A stretch of 64,000 nt of DNA from NCBI RefSeq assembly GCF_000959725.1, contig NZ_CP009322.1:1426001-1490000 (forward strand). Direction: 5' to 3'. The stretch's first letter is position 1. Every line of letters begins with the position of its first letter. The position numbers and the translations under genes were made by a program. The notes below the pieces were generated by a model that saw only the letters and a list, made by a program, of their open reading frames with translations, made no database searches and was not told the origin of the DNA. This stretch comes from Burkholderia gladioli. Its GTDB lineage: Bacteria; Pseudomonadota; Gammaproteobacteria; Burkholderiales; Burkholderiaceae. Shown one piece after another: positions 8,800 through 17,581 of this stretch.

Positions 8800-9111
8800 G
8801 CCGTCAATCCTTCACGCACTCGTCACGACAAACCCAGCCCGGGCGCGCGCGAGGCACGGCGCCGAGGCGAGCTGCCGCGGGACGAAAGCGGGCGTCGCGC
8901 GCGTCTGGATGCGCGCGGACCGACGGCATAGGCGAGCCTCCCGGCATGGGGAGGGATCGGCGAATCGGGATTCGCGCAGCGACCGTCTTTCGGCCTCCGG
9001 TCGGCAAACGACGCGCGCGCCGCCGTCTCCTGACTGCGGCGCGCGTCGCGTCCACGGCGGCCCGTTGGACGGCCGGCCATTTCCCTATCCTTCAGGCTGC
9101 ATCGGATCCGC
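8800..9111. other. Non-coding stretch between PrpD promoter and MFS gene
   Basis: This stretch has GC-rich sequence and several overlapping short open frames on both strands. None has a convincing ribosome site or recognisable protein, and I see no clear RNA gene or terminator. Confidence 0.5.
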
Positions 9112-10431
9112 TCAGGAAGCATCCAGTTGCGGCGCGAGCCCGGCCGGCTGCTGCGCGCTGTCCCGGCTACCACGCTCGCCGAGATAGGGACGATCGGGAC
9201 GAATCCAGTTCGCGGCGATCGGCCCGAGCACCAGGAAGAAGATCGACAGCGCGAACACCGGCTCCCAGGAATGCAGCGCATCGACCAGCCAGCCCACCAG
9301 CGGCGGCGACACCGAGGCGGCCAGCCCCAGACCGGTATTCATGATGCTGCTGGAAGTCGCCGCGTGATTCGGCGCGAGATCCATCGCCACCGCCCACAGG
9401 GGCGCCGTCACCAGCTCCGACAGGAACAGCGCCGCGGCCAGCGAGAAGCCGGCCATGGTGGCCGAGGGATGCAGGAACATCGGGATGAAGAAGATGATCG
9501 GCGCGAGAAAGCCGATCGTGATCATGATCTGCCGCGAGCGCCGGATATTGCCGGTGCGCTTGAGCAGCAGGTCGCTCAGCGAGCCGCCCAGCGTGGTGCC
9601 CACCACCCCGCTCAGGAAGATGCCCGAGCTGAAGATCGCCGAGTGGCGGATGTTCAGGTGATAGGCCTGCGCGAAGAACGAAGGCATCCAGTTCAGGAAG
9701 AACCACAGGATCCAGCCATGGCAGAAGCTCACCACCGTGGCCGGCCACAGCGCGCGCAGCAGCGGCGACCAGCGCATCGGCACGCGCGTCTTGCCGAGCT
9801 TCGCCGGCAGGCGCGCGAGTTCCTCGGCGCTGATCGCGGGATGGTCGGCGGGGTTGTCGCGGTAGTACCAGACCCACAGCACCACCCAGGCCAGGCTGGC
9901 CAGGCCGAGTATCACGAAGGCGGCATGCCACGAAAAGGCGGCGATCAGGCCCGCCACCAGGATCGGCGTCGAGGCGTTGCCCAGGCGCGCGCAGGCATGG
10001 GTGATGCCCTGCGCGAAGCCGCGTTGATCGGGCTTCATCCAGCCGGTGAGCGCGCGCGCCGAGGCCGGCACGATCGGGCTCTCGCCGAGGCCCACCACGA
10101 AGCGCGCCAGCAGCAGCGTGGCGAACCCGCCCGCGAGGCCGGTCAGCAAGGTACCGAGCCCCCACAGCACGCCGCAGATCGCCAGCATCTTGCGCGCGCC
10201 GAGCCGGTCGCCGATGAAGCCGCCGGGAATCATCGCCAGCGCGTAGGTGATCGCGAACGCGGAAAACACCAGCCCGAGCTGGGTATTGCTGAGGACCAGG
10301 TCGCGCCGGATCGCGAGCGCGGCGGTGGAAATATTCGTGCGGTCCACGTACATCAGGAAGGACATGATGCACAGCACGATCAAGACGCCATGGGTGGCGC
10401 TCAACCGTCTCGTGGGGCGAGAGGAAGCCAT
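9112..10431 (-). CDS. MFS transporter, anion:cation symporter (ACS) type
   Basis: A 439-residue, 12-helix major-facilitator carrier in the inner membrane. It has the ACS-family N-terminus (FLMYVDRTNISTAA), the loop 2-3 signature GGFIGDRLGARK, the conserved GLGESPIVPASARALTGW segment of helix 4-5 and a second-half GSLSDLLLKRTGNIRRSR loop. Family members import hexuronates, glucarate, tartrate, phthalate and other organic anions by proton symport. Given the neighbouring MmgE/PrpD and VOC genes it may feed a small carboxylate into that pathway. It lies downstream of the 10670-11101 VOC gene on the same strand, 238 bases away. Confidence 0.92.
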   Translation of the reverse strand: MASSRPTRRLSATHGVLIVLCIMSFLMYVDRTNISTAALAIRRDLVLSNTQLGLVFSAFAITYALAMIPGGFIGDRLGARKMLAICGVLWGLGTLLTGLAGGFATLLLARFVVGLGESPIVPASARALTGWMKPDQRGFAQGITHACARLGNASTPILVAGLIAAFSWHAAFVILGLASLAWVVLWVWYYRDNPADHPAISAEELARLPAKLGKTRVPMRWSPLLRALWPATVVSFCHGWILWFFLNWMPSFFAQAYHLNIRHSAIFSSGIFLSGVVGTTLGGSLSDLLLKRTGNIRRSRQIMITIGFLAPIIFFIPMFLHPSATMAGFSLAAALFLSELVTAPLWAVAMDLAPNHAATSSSIMNTGLGLAASVSPPLVGWLVDALHSWEPVFALSIFFLVLGPIAANWIRPDRPYLGERGSRDSAQQPAGLAPQLDAS

Positions 10432-10669
10432 CGTCTGTCTCCATGCGCGCCGTTTCTGGAAGGCGCGTCGTTGGACTGCCTGTACCCGCGCCTGGCGCCT
10501 CGCCGCCGAGTGTTACGTATTCGCCTCGTCGACCTCGGGCCTTGCCTCGCGGGCCTGTCGTGCTGCGCATGTCGCCCTCGCCTCGCTGCCGGACGACCTG
10601 GACCTGCTTGCCTGCCTGCTGCCGCCCATGATGATGCAACGGCTGCAAGGCAGGCGAAAAAACCGCTGC

Positions 10670-11101
10670 TTACTCGAGCACTTCGCCGTGCACGCCGGCC
10701 GCGAGCGTTTCCTTCTCCCAGCGCTTCATCGGCACCACTTCGGCTACCGGGCCGTTGGGCGAGCGGAACTTGACGGGCAGGTGCCCCGGCGCGGTGAGGA
10801 TCTCGCCGCCATTGGCCTTGATCTGCTCGATGAAGGCCTCGAGGTCCTCCACTTCCATGCCGATGTGGTGGATGCAGGGCGCCGGGCCGGCGAAGTCCGC
10901 CTCGTCCGAGTTCGACGATTCGTAATGGATCAGGGTCAGGTCCATGTAGCCGTCGGTCATGTGATACGACAGGTGGTCGCCGTTCTTGCCCTTGCGACGC
11001 ACCGTATTGACGTGCTTGTAGCCAAACACGTTCTCGTAGAAGGCGCGTTCGCGCTCGACGTCCTCGACCTTAAATGCGATGTGCTTGATGAAATTCGGCA
11101 T
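10670..11101 (-). CDS. VOC family protein (glyoxalase-like)
   Basis: A 143-residue VOC-fold protein made of two beta-alpha-beta-beta-beta modules. The first begins FIKHIAFKVEDVERERAFYENVFGY; the second begins CIHHIGMEVEDLEAFIEQIK. Potential metal ligands are His7, His in LIHYES, His in the CIHHIG segment and Glu in PVAEVVP. Charged residues are more frequent than in neighbouring genes. AGAGGAGA precedes the ATG by five bases. The gene is driven by a strong promoter abutting a perfect 24-bp palindrome (11180-11203). Substrate unknown; a role with the downstream carrier is an inference. Confidence 0.87.
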   Translation of the reverse strand: MPNFIKHIAFKVEDVERERAFYENVFGYKHVNTVRRKGKNGDHLSYHMTDGYMDLTLIHYESSNSDEADFAGPAPCIHHIGMEVEDLEAFIEQIKANGGEILTAPGHLPVKFRSPNGPVAEVVPMKRWEKETLAAGVHGEVLE

Positions 11102-11151
11102 CGATGTCTCCTCTGGGTGGATGGCGCGCGAACCTGTCGTGCGATGAGGCC

Positions 11152-11203
11152 AGTCTAGGAGACTCGCATGCGAACGTCAATCGAATCATTCGAATGATTC
11201 GAT
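11152..11203 (-). promoter_or_regulatory. Strong promoter with 24-bp perfect palindromic operator
   Basis: On the minus strand TTGACG (11175-11180) and TAGACT (11152-11157) are separated by exactly 17 bp. A perfect, gap-free 24-bp palindrome covers 11180-11203 with half-site GAATGATTCGAT and ends at the first base of the -35. A further CATTCG half element follows at 11208. The palindrome is AT-rich in a GC-rich context, as expected of an operator rather than a terminator. Confidence 0.7.
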
Positions 11204-11256
11204 ATTCATTCGGCGCCCCGGGAAAACCCCGGGACAGACCTCGCCCACCTCGAAAC

Positions 11257-12336
11257 TCAGGCCCGATGGTCGATCACGACGCATTCGGACGCCGTCGCGC
11301 CGGCCGCCGCATCGATCGCCGCCGGCAACTCGGCCAGCGGAAAATCGATCGCGCGGATCGCGTCGGACGGCAGCAGCCCCGAGCCGATCAGCGTCAGCAA
11401 GCGCCGATAGGCATCGCGCGGATACATGAACTGGCCGAGGATCTCCCAGCCGTTCATCATCAGCTCCGTGTACGGCAGGGGCAGCGGCACGGCCATGGTG
11501 CCCATCAGCACCAGGCGGCCACCGAAGGCCAGGCTGCGCAGGCTGGCCAGCGTCAGGTTCGGATCGCGCGCGTTGCCGACCATGTCGAAACCGAGCTGGA
11601 TGCCGGCGCCCTGCGAGGCGGCGCGCAAGGCGGCCACGTCGCCCGCCATCTCGCCGGTGGCGGCGACCGGCGTCACGCGAGTACCGGTTGCCTGCGCGAG
11701 ATGCCGCAGCTTGCCCGCGTCGCGACCGAAGGCGATCACGCGCGCCGCGCCCATCGCCAGTGCGAGCCGCACCGCGGCCGATCCGTAAGCGCCTGTCGCG
11801 CCCGATATCAGCACCGTTTCGCCGGCCGCGAGCCGGCCCTTGAGCAGGCCGCCGTAAGGCACCGTGTAGCGCATGCTGGTGGCGAGCGCGCCGGCATCCA
11901 GATCGGGCACCGCATCGGCCGGCGTCACCGCCGATGCGGGCAGCAGCGCATATTCCGCCAGCGTGCCGTCGGGCCAGTCCTGCTGCATGCGCAGGCCGGC
12001 CTCGTTCACGGTCGTGACACCGAGCAGCATCTGCGCCGGATCGACGACGTTCTCCGGCGCGACCAGATGCGGCGAGATCACCACGCGCTGCCGAGCCTGC
12101 AGATGCCAGACCCCGGCGCCCACCGCGTGGATCGTGCCGACGCCGTTGCCGCCCGGCACGAAGGGCCGCGCCGGCGCCCGATAGACGGGCAGCCTGCCCT
12201 CGACGTAATCGCGCATGTAGGACATCAGCACCGAACACTGCATGCGCACCACCACGCTGCCGGGCCGCGCCTCGGGCACGGGACGATCGACGAGCGCGAG
12301 GGCGCCGCCGAGGCGGTCGAGTTGCCAGGCTTTCAT
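11257..12336 (-). CDS. Alcohol dehydrogenase-like MDR oxidoreductase
   Basis: A 359-residue medium-chain dehydrogenase/reductase. The N-terminal GroES-like domain contains PFVPGGNGVGTIHAVG. The NAD(P)-binding Rossmann core shows GATGAYGSAAVRLALAMGA, followed by IAFGRD. The Cys/His catalytic zinc ligands of classical alcohol dehydrogenases are not evident near residue 35-40 (VLMSYMRDY), so this may be a zinc-independent quinone-oxidoreductase type. It is divergent from an AraC regulator that probably controls it. The substrate is not predictable. Confidence 0.87.
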   Translation of the reverse strand: MKAWQLDRLGGALALVDRPVPEARPGSVVVRMQCSVLMSYMRDYVEGRLPVYRAPARPFVPGGNGVGTIHAVGAGVWHLQARQRVVISPHLVAPENVVDPAQMLLGVTTVNEAGLRMQQDWPDGTLAEYALLPASAVTPADAVPDLDAGALATSMRYTVPYGGLLKGRLAAGETVLISGATGAYGSAAVRLALAMGAARVIAFGRDAGKLRHLAQATGTRVTPVAATGEMAGDVAALRAASQGAGIQLGFDMVGNARDPNLTLASLRSLAFGGRLVLMGTMAVPLPLPYTELMMNGWEILGQFMYPRDAYRRLLTLIGSGLLPSDAIRAIDFPLAELPAAIDAAAGATASECVVIDHRA

Positions 12337-12385
12337 GGGTTTCTCCTTTTGACGGCTGAATGGACAGACACCATGATCCCCGCCT

Positions 12386-12405
12386 CAAACGGTTGTTTGT
12401 ATAAT
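12386..12405. promoter_or_regulatory. Dyad overlapping a TATAAT -10 between MDR and AraC genes
   Basis: CAAAC-GGTT-GTTTG is a perfect interrupted dyad (12386-12399). It is followed immediately by TATAAT (12400-12405) reading toward the AraC gene, without a good -35. The position suggests an operator governing the divergent pair. Confidence 0.4.
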
Positions 12406-12439
12406 CCTCCGGTCGATATTCCTATTCATTCGTACATTC

Positions 12440-13384
12440 ATGGATGCCTTGTCGGAAGTGCTGTCGATGCTGCGCGTCTCCAGTGCGCTGTCCTCGCGTT
12501 TCGAGGGACGCGGCGCCTGGGCCTTTCATTTCCCTGCTTACCAGCACGTGAAATTCGGCTCGGTGCTGCAAGGCAGCCTTCATCTGTGGATGGTCGGCGA
12601 GACGCGGCGCTACCGCATGGAGGAAGGCGATTTCTACCTGCTGACCGACGGCGCGAGCTTCTGCGCGGCCAGCGACCCGAGCCGCGAGACCCTCGACGGC
12701 CCGCTCCACTATCGCGCCGCGCGCGGCCCCGATGGCGTGGTGCGCTGGCAAGGCCCGGGCGAGCTGCCGCTGGTCAGCCTCGCGAGCGGGCGTTTCACCT
12801 TCGAGAACGAACTGTCGGCGCTGCTGCTCGCGCACCTGCCGCCGCTGATCCATCTGCGCGCGGCCGACGTGGCCTCGCACGCGCTCGGCCACGTGCTCGC
12901 GCTGATGCGCGCCGAAACGGAGGGAGAGATGCCGGGTTCGGATGTCGCCAAGGGCAGCCTGGCCACCCTGGTGCTGGTGCACGCGCTGCGCACCTACCTG
13001 GCCACCAGCGAGGCGCCGGCCGGCTGGCTCGGCGCGCTGGCCGACGCGCGCATCGGCCGCGCGCTGTCGCGCATGCACGCGGCGCCCGGCGAGCGCTGGA
13101 CCGTCGACACGCTGGCCGGCGAGGTCGGCATGTCGCGCACTGCCTTCGCGCAACGGTTCCGCCAGCGCGTGGGCAGCGCGCCGCTCGAATACCTGCAGGC
13201 CTGGCGGATGTCGCTGGCGATGACGGCGCTGGCCGACACCGACGAACCGCTCGCGCGGATCGCCGAGCGCGTCGGTTATCTGTCGGATACGGCCTTCAGC
13301 ATCGCGTTCAAGCGCAGCACGGGGGAAAGCCCGGGGCGTTATCGCAGCGCGCGACGCAGGCGGGAGGGGGCGCTCGCCGCTTGA
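12440..13384 (+). CDS. AraC family transcriptional regulator
   Basis: A 314-residue regulator with an N-terminal cupin-like sensor domain (AYQHVKFGSVLQGSLHLWM, MEEGDFYLLTDGASF). The C-terminal double helix-turn-helix occupies about the last 100 residues: WTVDTLAGEVGMSRTAFAQRF and LARIAERVGYLSDTAFSIAFK, then the closing TGESPGRYR. It is the AraC_binding-type paralogue of the convergent 13392-14330 gene. It most likely regulates the divergent MDR gene. Confidence 0.92.
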   Translation: MDALSEVLSMLRVSSALSSRFEGRGAWAFHFPAYQHVKFGSVLQGSLHLWMVGETRRYRMEEGDFYLLTDGASFCAASDPSRETLDGPLHYRAARGPDGVVRWQGPGELPLVSLASGRFTFENELSALLLAHLPPLIHLRAADVASHALGHVLALMRAETEGEMPGSDVAKGSLATLVLVHALRTYLATSEAPAGWLGALADARIGRALSRMHAAPGERWTVDTLAGEVGMSRTAFAQRFRQRVGSAPLEYLQAWRMSLAMTALADTDEPLARIAERVGYLSDTAFSIAFKRSTGESPGRYRSARRRREGALAA

Positions 13385-13391
13385 GTGTCGC

Positions 13392-14330
13392 TTACGCCGG
13401 GCCCGCCGCCGCCTCGACCTCCCCGCGCGCATACCGCCCCGGCGACATCCCCGCCAGTCGCGTGAAGGCCGCCCCGAACGCGCTGACCGAGCCATAACCG
13501 CTACGCTCGGCGATCTCGGCCATCGACAGCTCCCCCTGCCGCAACCACTGCTTGGCCAGCGCCATGCGCCAGGCCTGCAGGTATTCCATCGGCGCCATGC
13601 CGATCTCGCGGCTGAAGCGCTCGAAGAAGGCCGAGCGCGACATGGCCGCCTCGCGCGCCAGCTCGGCCACGCTCCAGCGCGAGGCCGGCTGCTCGTGCAG
13701 GCGCCGCAGCGCGGCGGCCAGCTTCGGATCGCCGAGCCCGCGCACCAGCCCCGGCGAGGCGGCCGTGCCCGAGGTCGAGCGCAGCGCCTCGATCAGCAGC
13801 ACCTCCAGCAGCCGCTCCAGCACGATCTCGCGCGCGGGCCGCTCGGCGCGCGACTCGTCGCCGATCATCTGCACCAGGGTCGAGAGCCGGCGCTCGCCGC
13901 GCACGCAGATCCATCGCGGCAGCAGGGACACCAGCAACGCCGCATCGGGCGAGCCGAACAGGCACACGCCCACCAGCATCCGCACGTCCACCGCGCCGTG
14001 CGGATCGCCCACGCGCGCGCCGCCCGGCATCGGCACGATCGGCGTGGTGATGGGCTCGCCCTCGCGCGGCGGCTCGCGATCGAGGCTCGAGGTGGCGAAA
14101 CCGCGCGCGGCGGGAATCATGGCGAAATCGCCTTCCTCCAGCGTGATCGTCTCGTCTTGGCCGGGGCCGTCCACACGCAGCCGGCAGCGCCCTTCCAGCA
14201 CCACGAAATAGACCGGACGCCCCGTCTCGGCGCGGCGCACCGCCCAGGGCGCCGAGGCGATCACCTGCTTGGAGAAGGCCGCGCGAGGCTGCAGCAAGGA
14301 CACGACTTCGGCGAGCGGGTCGACAGACAT
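13392..14330 (-). CDS. AraC family transcriptional regulator
   Basis: A 312-residue regulator with the same layout as the convergent AraC gene seven bases away: an N-terminal cupin segment (FVVLEGRCRLRVDG, TLEEGDFAMIPAARGF) and a C-terminal double HTH (WSVAELAREAAMSRSAFFERFSREIGMAPMEYLQAWRM, MAEIAERSGYGSVSAFGAAFTRLAGMSPGRY). It is divergent from the SDR gene at 14427, its likely target. The 96-base gap contains a CGGACGA/TCGTCCG inverted pair and a TATAGT element. Confidence 0.92.
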   Translation of the reverse strand: MSVDPLAEVVSLLQPRAAFSKQVIASAPWAVRRAETGRPVYFVVLEGRCRLRVDGPGQDETITLEEGDFAMIPAARGFATSSLDREPPREGEPITTPIVPMPGGARVGDPHGAVDVRMLVGVCLFGSPDAALLVSLLPRWICVRGERRLSTLVQMIGDESRAERPAREIVLERLLEVLLIEALRSTSGTAASPGLVRGLGDPKLAAALRRLHEQPASRWSVAELAREAAMSRSAFFERFSREIGMAPMEYLQAWRMALAKQWLRQGELSMAEIAERSGYGSVSAFGAAFTRLAGMSPGRYARGEVEAAAGPA

Positions 14331-14426
14331 TCCGGACGATCTCTACAAATTCATGGATTCGGAAGTATAGTTCGTCCGCGAATAGGCGCCTATCGTGGAG
14401 GGCATCCCAACCCGCTGGAGTTCACG

Positions 14427-15188
14427 ATGTCCCAAGCTTCCACCGTTCTCGTCACCGGCTGCTCGTCGGGCTTCGGCCTCGATATCGCGCGCCACTTCCT
14501 CGCGCAGGGCTGGCGCGTGGTGGCCACCATGCGCACCCCGCGCGAGGACCTGCTGCCCGCCTCCGAACATCTGCGCGTGCTGCCGCTCGACATCACCGAC
14601 GCGGACAGCATCGCGCGCTGCCTCGCGGCGGCCGGCCCGATCGACGCGCTCGTCAACAATGCCGGCGTGGGCCTGCTCGCGCCGCTCGAAGGCACCAATC
14701 CGGCCAGCGTGCGCGAGGTGTTCGAGACCAATGTGCTCGGCACCATCGCGATGACGCAGGCGGTGCTGCCGCAGTTTCGCGAGCGGCGCGCCGGCGTGAT
14801 CGTCAACGTCACGTCCACCGTGACGCTGCGCCCGCTGCCGCTGCTGGCCGTCTACACGGGCAGCAAGGCCGCGATCAACGCCTTCACCGAATCGCTGGCG
14901 CTGGAGCTGGCGCCCTTCGAGGTGCGCGTGCGCCTGGTGCTGCCCGGGCGCGCGCCCACCACGCGCTTCGGCGACAATGCGCGCCGCCTGATGGGCGACG
15001 ACGTGCCGGCGCCGTATGCGGCGTTTCGCGATCGCGTGTTCGCCTCGGTGCGCGACACCAGCACGCCGACCACGCAGTCGAGCGACGTGGCAGAGGCGGT
15101 CTGGCGCGCGGTGACCGATCCGGCCGCGCCGATGCGGATCCCCGCCGGCGCCGATGCGGTGGCGGCGGCAGCCGCGGCCGGCCACTGA
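14427..15188 (+). CDS. Short-chain dehydrogenase/reductase (SDR)
   Basis: A 253-residue classical SDR. The coenzyme loop is TGCSSGFG (about residues 10-17). NNAG follows, then the catalytic Ser in VNVTSTVTLRP and the YxxxK pair in VYTGSKAA. GGAG six bases before ATG 14427 supports this start. It is divergent from an AraC regulator. Similar SDRs act on small carbonyls or steroid-like compounds, but no specific substrate can be read from the sequence. Confidence 0.9.
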   Translation: MSQASTVLVTGCSSGFGLDIARHFLAQGWRVVATMRTPREDLLPASEHLRVLPLDITDADSIARCLAAAGPIDALVNNAGVGLLAPLEGTNPASVREVFETNVLGTIAMTQAVLPQFRERRAGVIVNVTSTVTLRPLPLLAVYTGSKAAINAFTESLALELAPFEVRVRLVLPGRAPTTRFGDNARRLMGDDVPAPYAAFRDRVFASVRDTSTPTTQSSDVAEAVWRAVTDPAAPMRIPAGADAVAAAAAAGH

Positions 15189-15195
15189 GGCTCGC

Positions 15196-15233
15196 GGCCG
15201 CCGCGCCGTCCTGGAAGGGCCGGCGCGGCGGCC
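15196..15233. terminator. GC-rich hairpin between convergent SDR genes
   Basis: A perfect 13-bp stem (GGCCGCCGCGCCG with its complement) around a 12-nt loop lies between two convergent genes. There is no T-run. Confidence 0.45.
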
Positions 15234-15288
15234 CGCACATCCTCTCCCCGTCGGCTTGCTGCCCATCGCGAACGTCAGATCGCGCCCC

Positions 15289-16263
15289 TCAGATCGCGAA
15301 CCTCAGGCCCGTCATCCGCTCGCTCAGCGTCCACAGCCTGCCCGCCTCGGCCTCGTCGATCGCCCAGGGCAGCACCCCGTCGAGCGGCTGGTGATCGGCC
15401 GGCACCGCCCGCGCCACCTCGTTGTTCTCGCAATACACGCCGCCGATGCCGTCGAGCGCCGGGCTGGTGGCGCACCAGACGGTGGTCGAGGCGCCCTGCT
15501 CCGGCGTCTTGTACAGGGCGCGCTGCGATTCGGGGATCTGCCCGTGTTCGTCGCGAAAGCCGGCGCGCTGCAGTTCCTCGATCGTCAGCGAGCGCTGCAG
15601 GTTGGTCTCGATCCGCCCCGGATGCACGGCGAAGGCGCGCACGCCATGCGCCCTGGCCAGCCGGTCGAGTTCGACCGTAAACAGCACGTTGGCCGTCTTC
15701 GATTGGCCGTAGGCGATCCACTTGTCGTAGTCGCGCCGCTCGAAGTTCGGATCGTCGAAATCGAAGCGCGCGCGGCGATGCGCGCCCGAGGACAGGTTGA
15801 CGACCCGCGCCTTGCCCGAGCGCGCAAGCGCCGGCCACAGACGCGCGGTCAGCTGGAACGGGCCGAGATGGTTGGCCGCGAGCTGGCCTTCGTAGCCGCG
15901 CGCGTCGCGCTGCAAGGGCGTGGCCATGATGCCGGCGTTGTTGACCAGGCGATGCAGCGCGCGATCGCTGGCCAGGAACTGCGCGGCGAAGGCGTCGATC
16001 GACGCCGGATCGAGCAGGTCGAGCCGGGCCACCTCGGTGCGCGGCACCTCGCGCAACACCTCGCGCGCCTTGGCCGGATCGCGGGCCGGCACGATCACCG
16101 TGGCGCCGGCGCCGGCCAGCGCGCGCGTGGTCTCCAGGCCGATGCCCGAATGGCCGCCCGTCACGATCGCGGTGCTGCCGCTCAGGTCGATGCCGGCGAT
16201 CACCTCGCGCGCGGCGTGGTTCGCATCGAAACCGGAATCGATCGGGGTCTGCTGGGATGACAT
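15289..16263 (-). CDS. SDR family oxidoreductase, retinol dehydrogenase-like
   Basis: A 324-residue SDR with TGGHSGIG for the dinucleotide, VNNAGIM, the catalytic Ser in VNLSSGAHRR and Tyr/Lys in AYGQSKTANVLF. It has a longer C-terminal part than classical SDRs, as in WW-domain oxidoreductase/retinol-dehydrogenase-like bacterial proteins. The start MSSQQTP at 16263 has AGGAG eight bases upstream; a start two codons earlier (16269) has poorer spacing. It is divergent from the LysR gene at 16531, its probable regulator. Confidence 0.9.
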   Translation of the reverse strand: MSSQQTPIDSGFDANHAAREVIAGIDLSGSTAIVTGGHSGIGLETTRALAGAGATVIVPARDPAKAREVLREVPRTEVARLDLLDPASIDAFAAQFLASDRALHRLVNNAGIMATPLQRDARGYEGQLAANHLGPFQLTARLWPALARSGKARVVNLSSGAHRRARFDFDDPNFERRDYDKWIAYGQSKTANVLFTVELDRLARAHGVRAFAVHPGRIETNLQRSLTIEELQRAGFRDEHGQIPESQRALYKTPEQGASTTVWCATSPALDGIGGVYCENNEVARAVPADHQPLDGVLPWAIDEAEAGRLWTLSERMTGLRFAI

Positions 16264-16530
16264 GGGCATTTCTCCTGTGTGCTTGCGGAGCCGGTCGACA
16301 TGGCCGGCTCGGTCAGGAGATGGTCGGGCATCGCGCCCGCCTTGCCCATCATCGATCGGCCGCAATTCCTCGTCGCGCGTACAGGCTGCACGGCGGCGCA
16401 TCCGGCACGCGGGCACCGCCGGCAAGCGGCCCCGGATTTCCGTAGAATCCATCGGCATCGTCGATCGATCGAGGCATGACCATCGCGCCCGGTCGCGCCC
16501 CGGTCGCGCCCTTCACCGCCCGAGGCCCGC

Positions 16531-17445
16531 ATGGATTTCCGTCATCTCGAATGCTTCTTCGTGCTCGCCCAGGAGTTGCATTTCGGCCGCGCGGCCGAGC
16601 GCCTGCACATGGGTCAGTCATCCGTATCGGAATCGATCCGCGCGCTGGAGAAAACCGTCGGCGCCCCGCTGTTCGATCGCACCAGCCGCCGCGTGGCGCT
16701 CACGCCGCTCGGCCAGGCATTGCGCGAAGGCGCCGAGGCCGCCTACATGTCGCTCAAGACCACCCTCGCCGATTGCCGGCGCACGGCGGCCGGCGAGGCG
16801 CGCAAGCTGCGCTTCGGCTTCCTGGGCGGCGGCCTCTACGAGCTGCATCGCCCGCTGGTCGCCGAATTCGGTAGCTGCTTTCCCGGCATCGAGCTCGAAT
16901 TCGTCGAGCTGTCCTTCCTCGATCATTTCCTGGCCGTGGCGCGCGGCGAGGTGGACGTGGCGATCTGCCGGCTGCCGCTCGGCGCGCCGGGCCTGATGCA
17001 CGGCCCGGTGCTGATGGAGGATCGGCGCATGCTGTGCGTGCCGAACGATCATCCGCTGGCCCGGCGCGAGCGCGTATCGGGCGAGGCGCTGGCCGGCGAG
17101 CCGCTGGTGCGGATGGTGCCCGGCGTGGCCAGCGAGGAATGGCTCGACTTCCACCTGCCGCGCTTCACGCCGCGAGGCGCGCCGATCGGCGACGGCCCGG
17201 TGATCCGCACGCTGCGCGAGGCGATGGCCGCGGTCGCGGCGCACCAGGGCCTGATGATGCTGACGCGCCGGGCCGCCTGCTATTACGCCACGCCCGGCAT
17301 CAGCTTCGCCGAGATCGACCTGCCGCCGATCGCCTCGGCCCTGGTCTGGCGCCGCGACGACCATCGCCCGCTGATCGGCGAGCTCAACGCGCTGCTGCTG
17401 CGCCTGGCGCGCACTTACTGCACGCTGCCGAAACCGCGCGATTGA
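16531..17445 (+). CDS. LysR family transcriptional regulator
   Basis: A 304-residue LTTR. Residues 1-60 form the winged helix (MDFRHLECFFVLAQELHFGRAAERLHMGQSSVS is split across helices 1-2; then LEKTVGAPLFDRTSR). The rest is the periplasmic-binding-like effector domain (LRFGFLGGGLYEL, GEVDVAICRLP). CGAGG lies six bases before the ATG. It is divergent from the SDR gene, with 267 bases between them that hold a GAGCCGG/CCGGCTC dyad at 16288-16310. Confidence 0.92.
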   Translation: MDFRHLECFFVLAQELHFGRAAERLHMGQSSVSESIRALEKTVGAPLFDRTSRRVALTPLGQALREGAEAAYMSLKTTLADCRRTAAGEARKLRFGFLGGGLYELHRPLVAEFGSCFPGIELEFVELSFLDHFLAVARGEVDVAICRLPLGAPGLMHGPVLMEDRRMLCVPNDHPLARRERVSGEALAGEPLVRMVPGVASEEWLDFHLPRFTPRGAPIGDGPVIRTLREAMAAVAAHQGLMMLTRRAACYYATPGISFAEIDLPPIASALVWRRDDHRPLIGELNALLLRLARTYCTLPKPRD

Positions 17446-17581
17446 CGCCGCGGCGGACGTCGCGAATCGATGCGCCAATCGATCGGATTTCCAGATCGAT
17501 CGACGGCATTTTCCCCGTTGTTCTTTGCGGGTCGAGCGCGGACACTGGCGGATCCGATGCTGCCCATGGATACACGCCGAC

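Noticed and set aside
8787..9344. Open frames in the PrpD-MFS gap
   Set aside because: They start inside the operator palindrome, are Arg-rich and overlap the end of the MFS gene; no ribosome site.
9127..10773. A 548-residue open frame opposite the MFS gene
   Set aside because: Composition is His/Arg/Gln-rich and it mirrors a 12-helix carrier on the other strand: a shadow.
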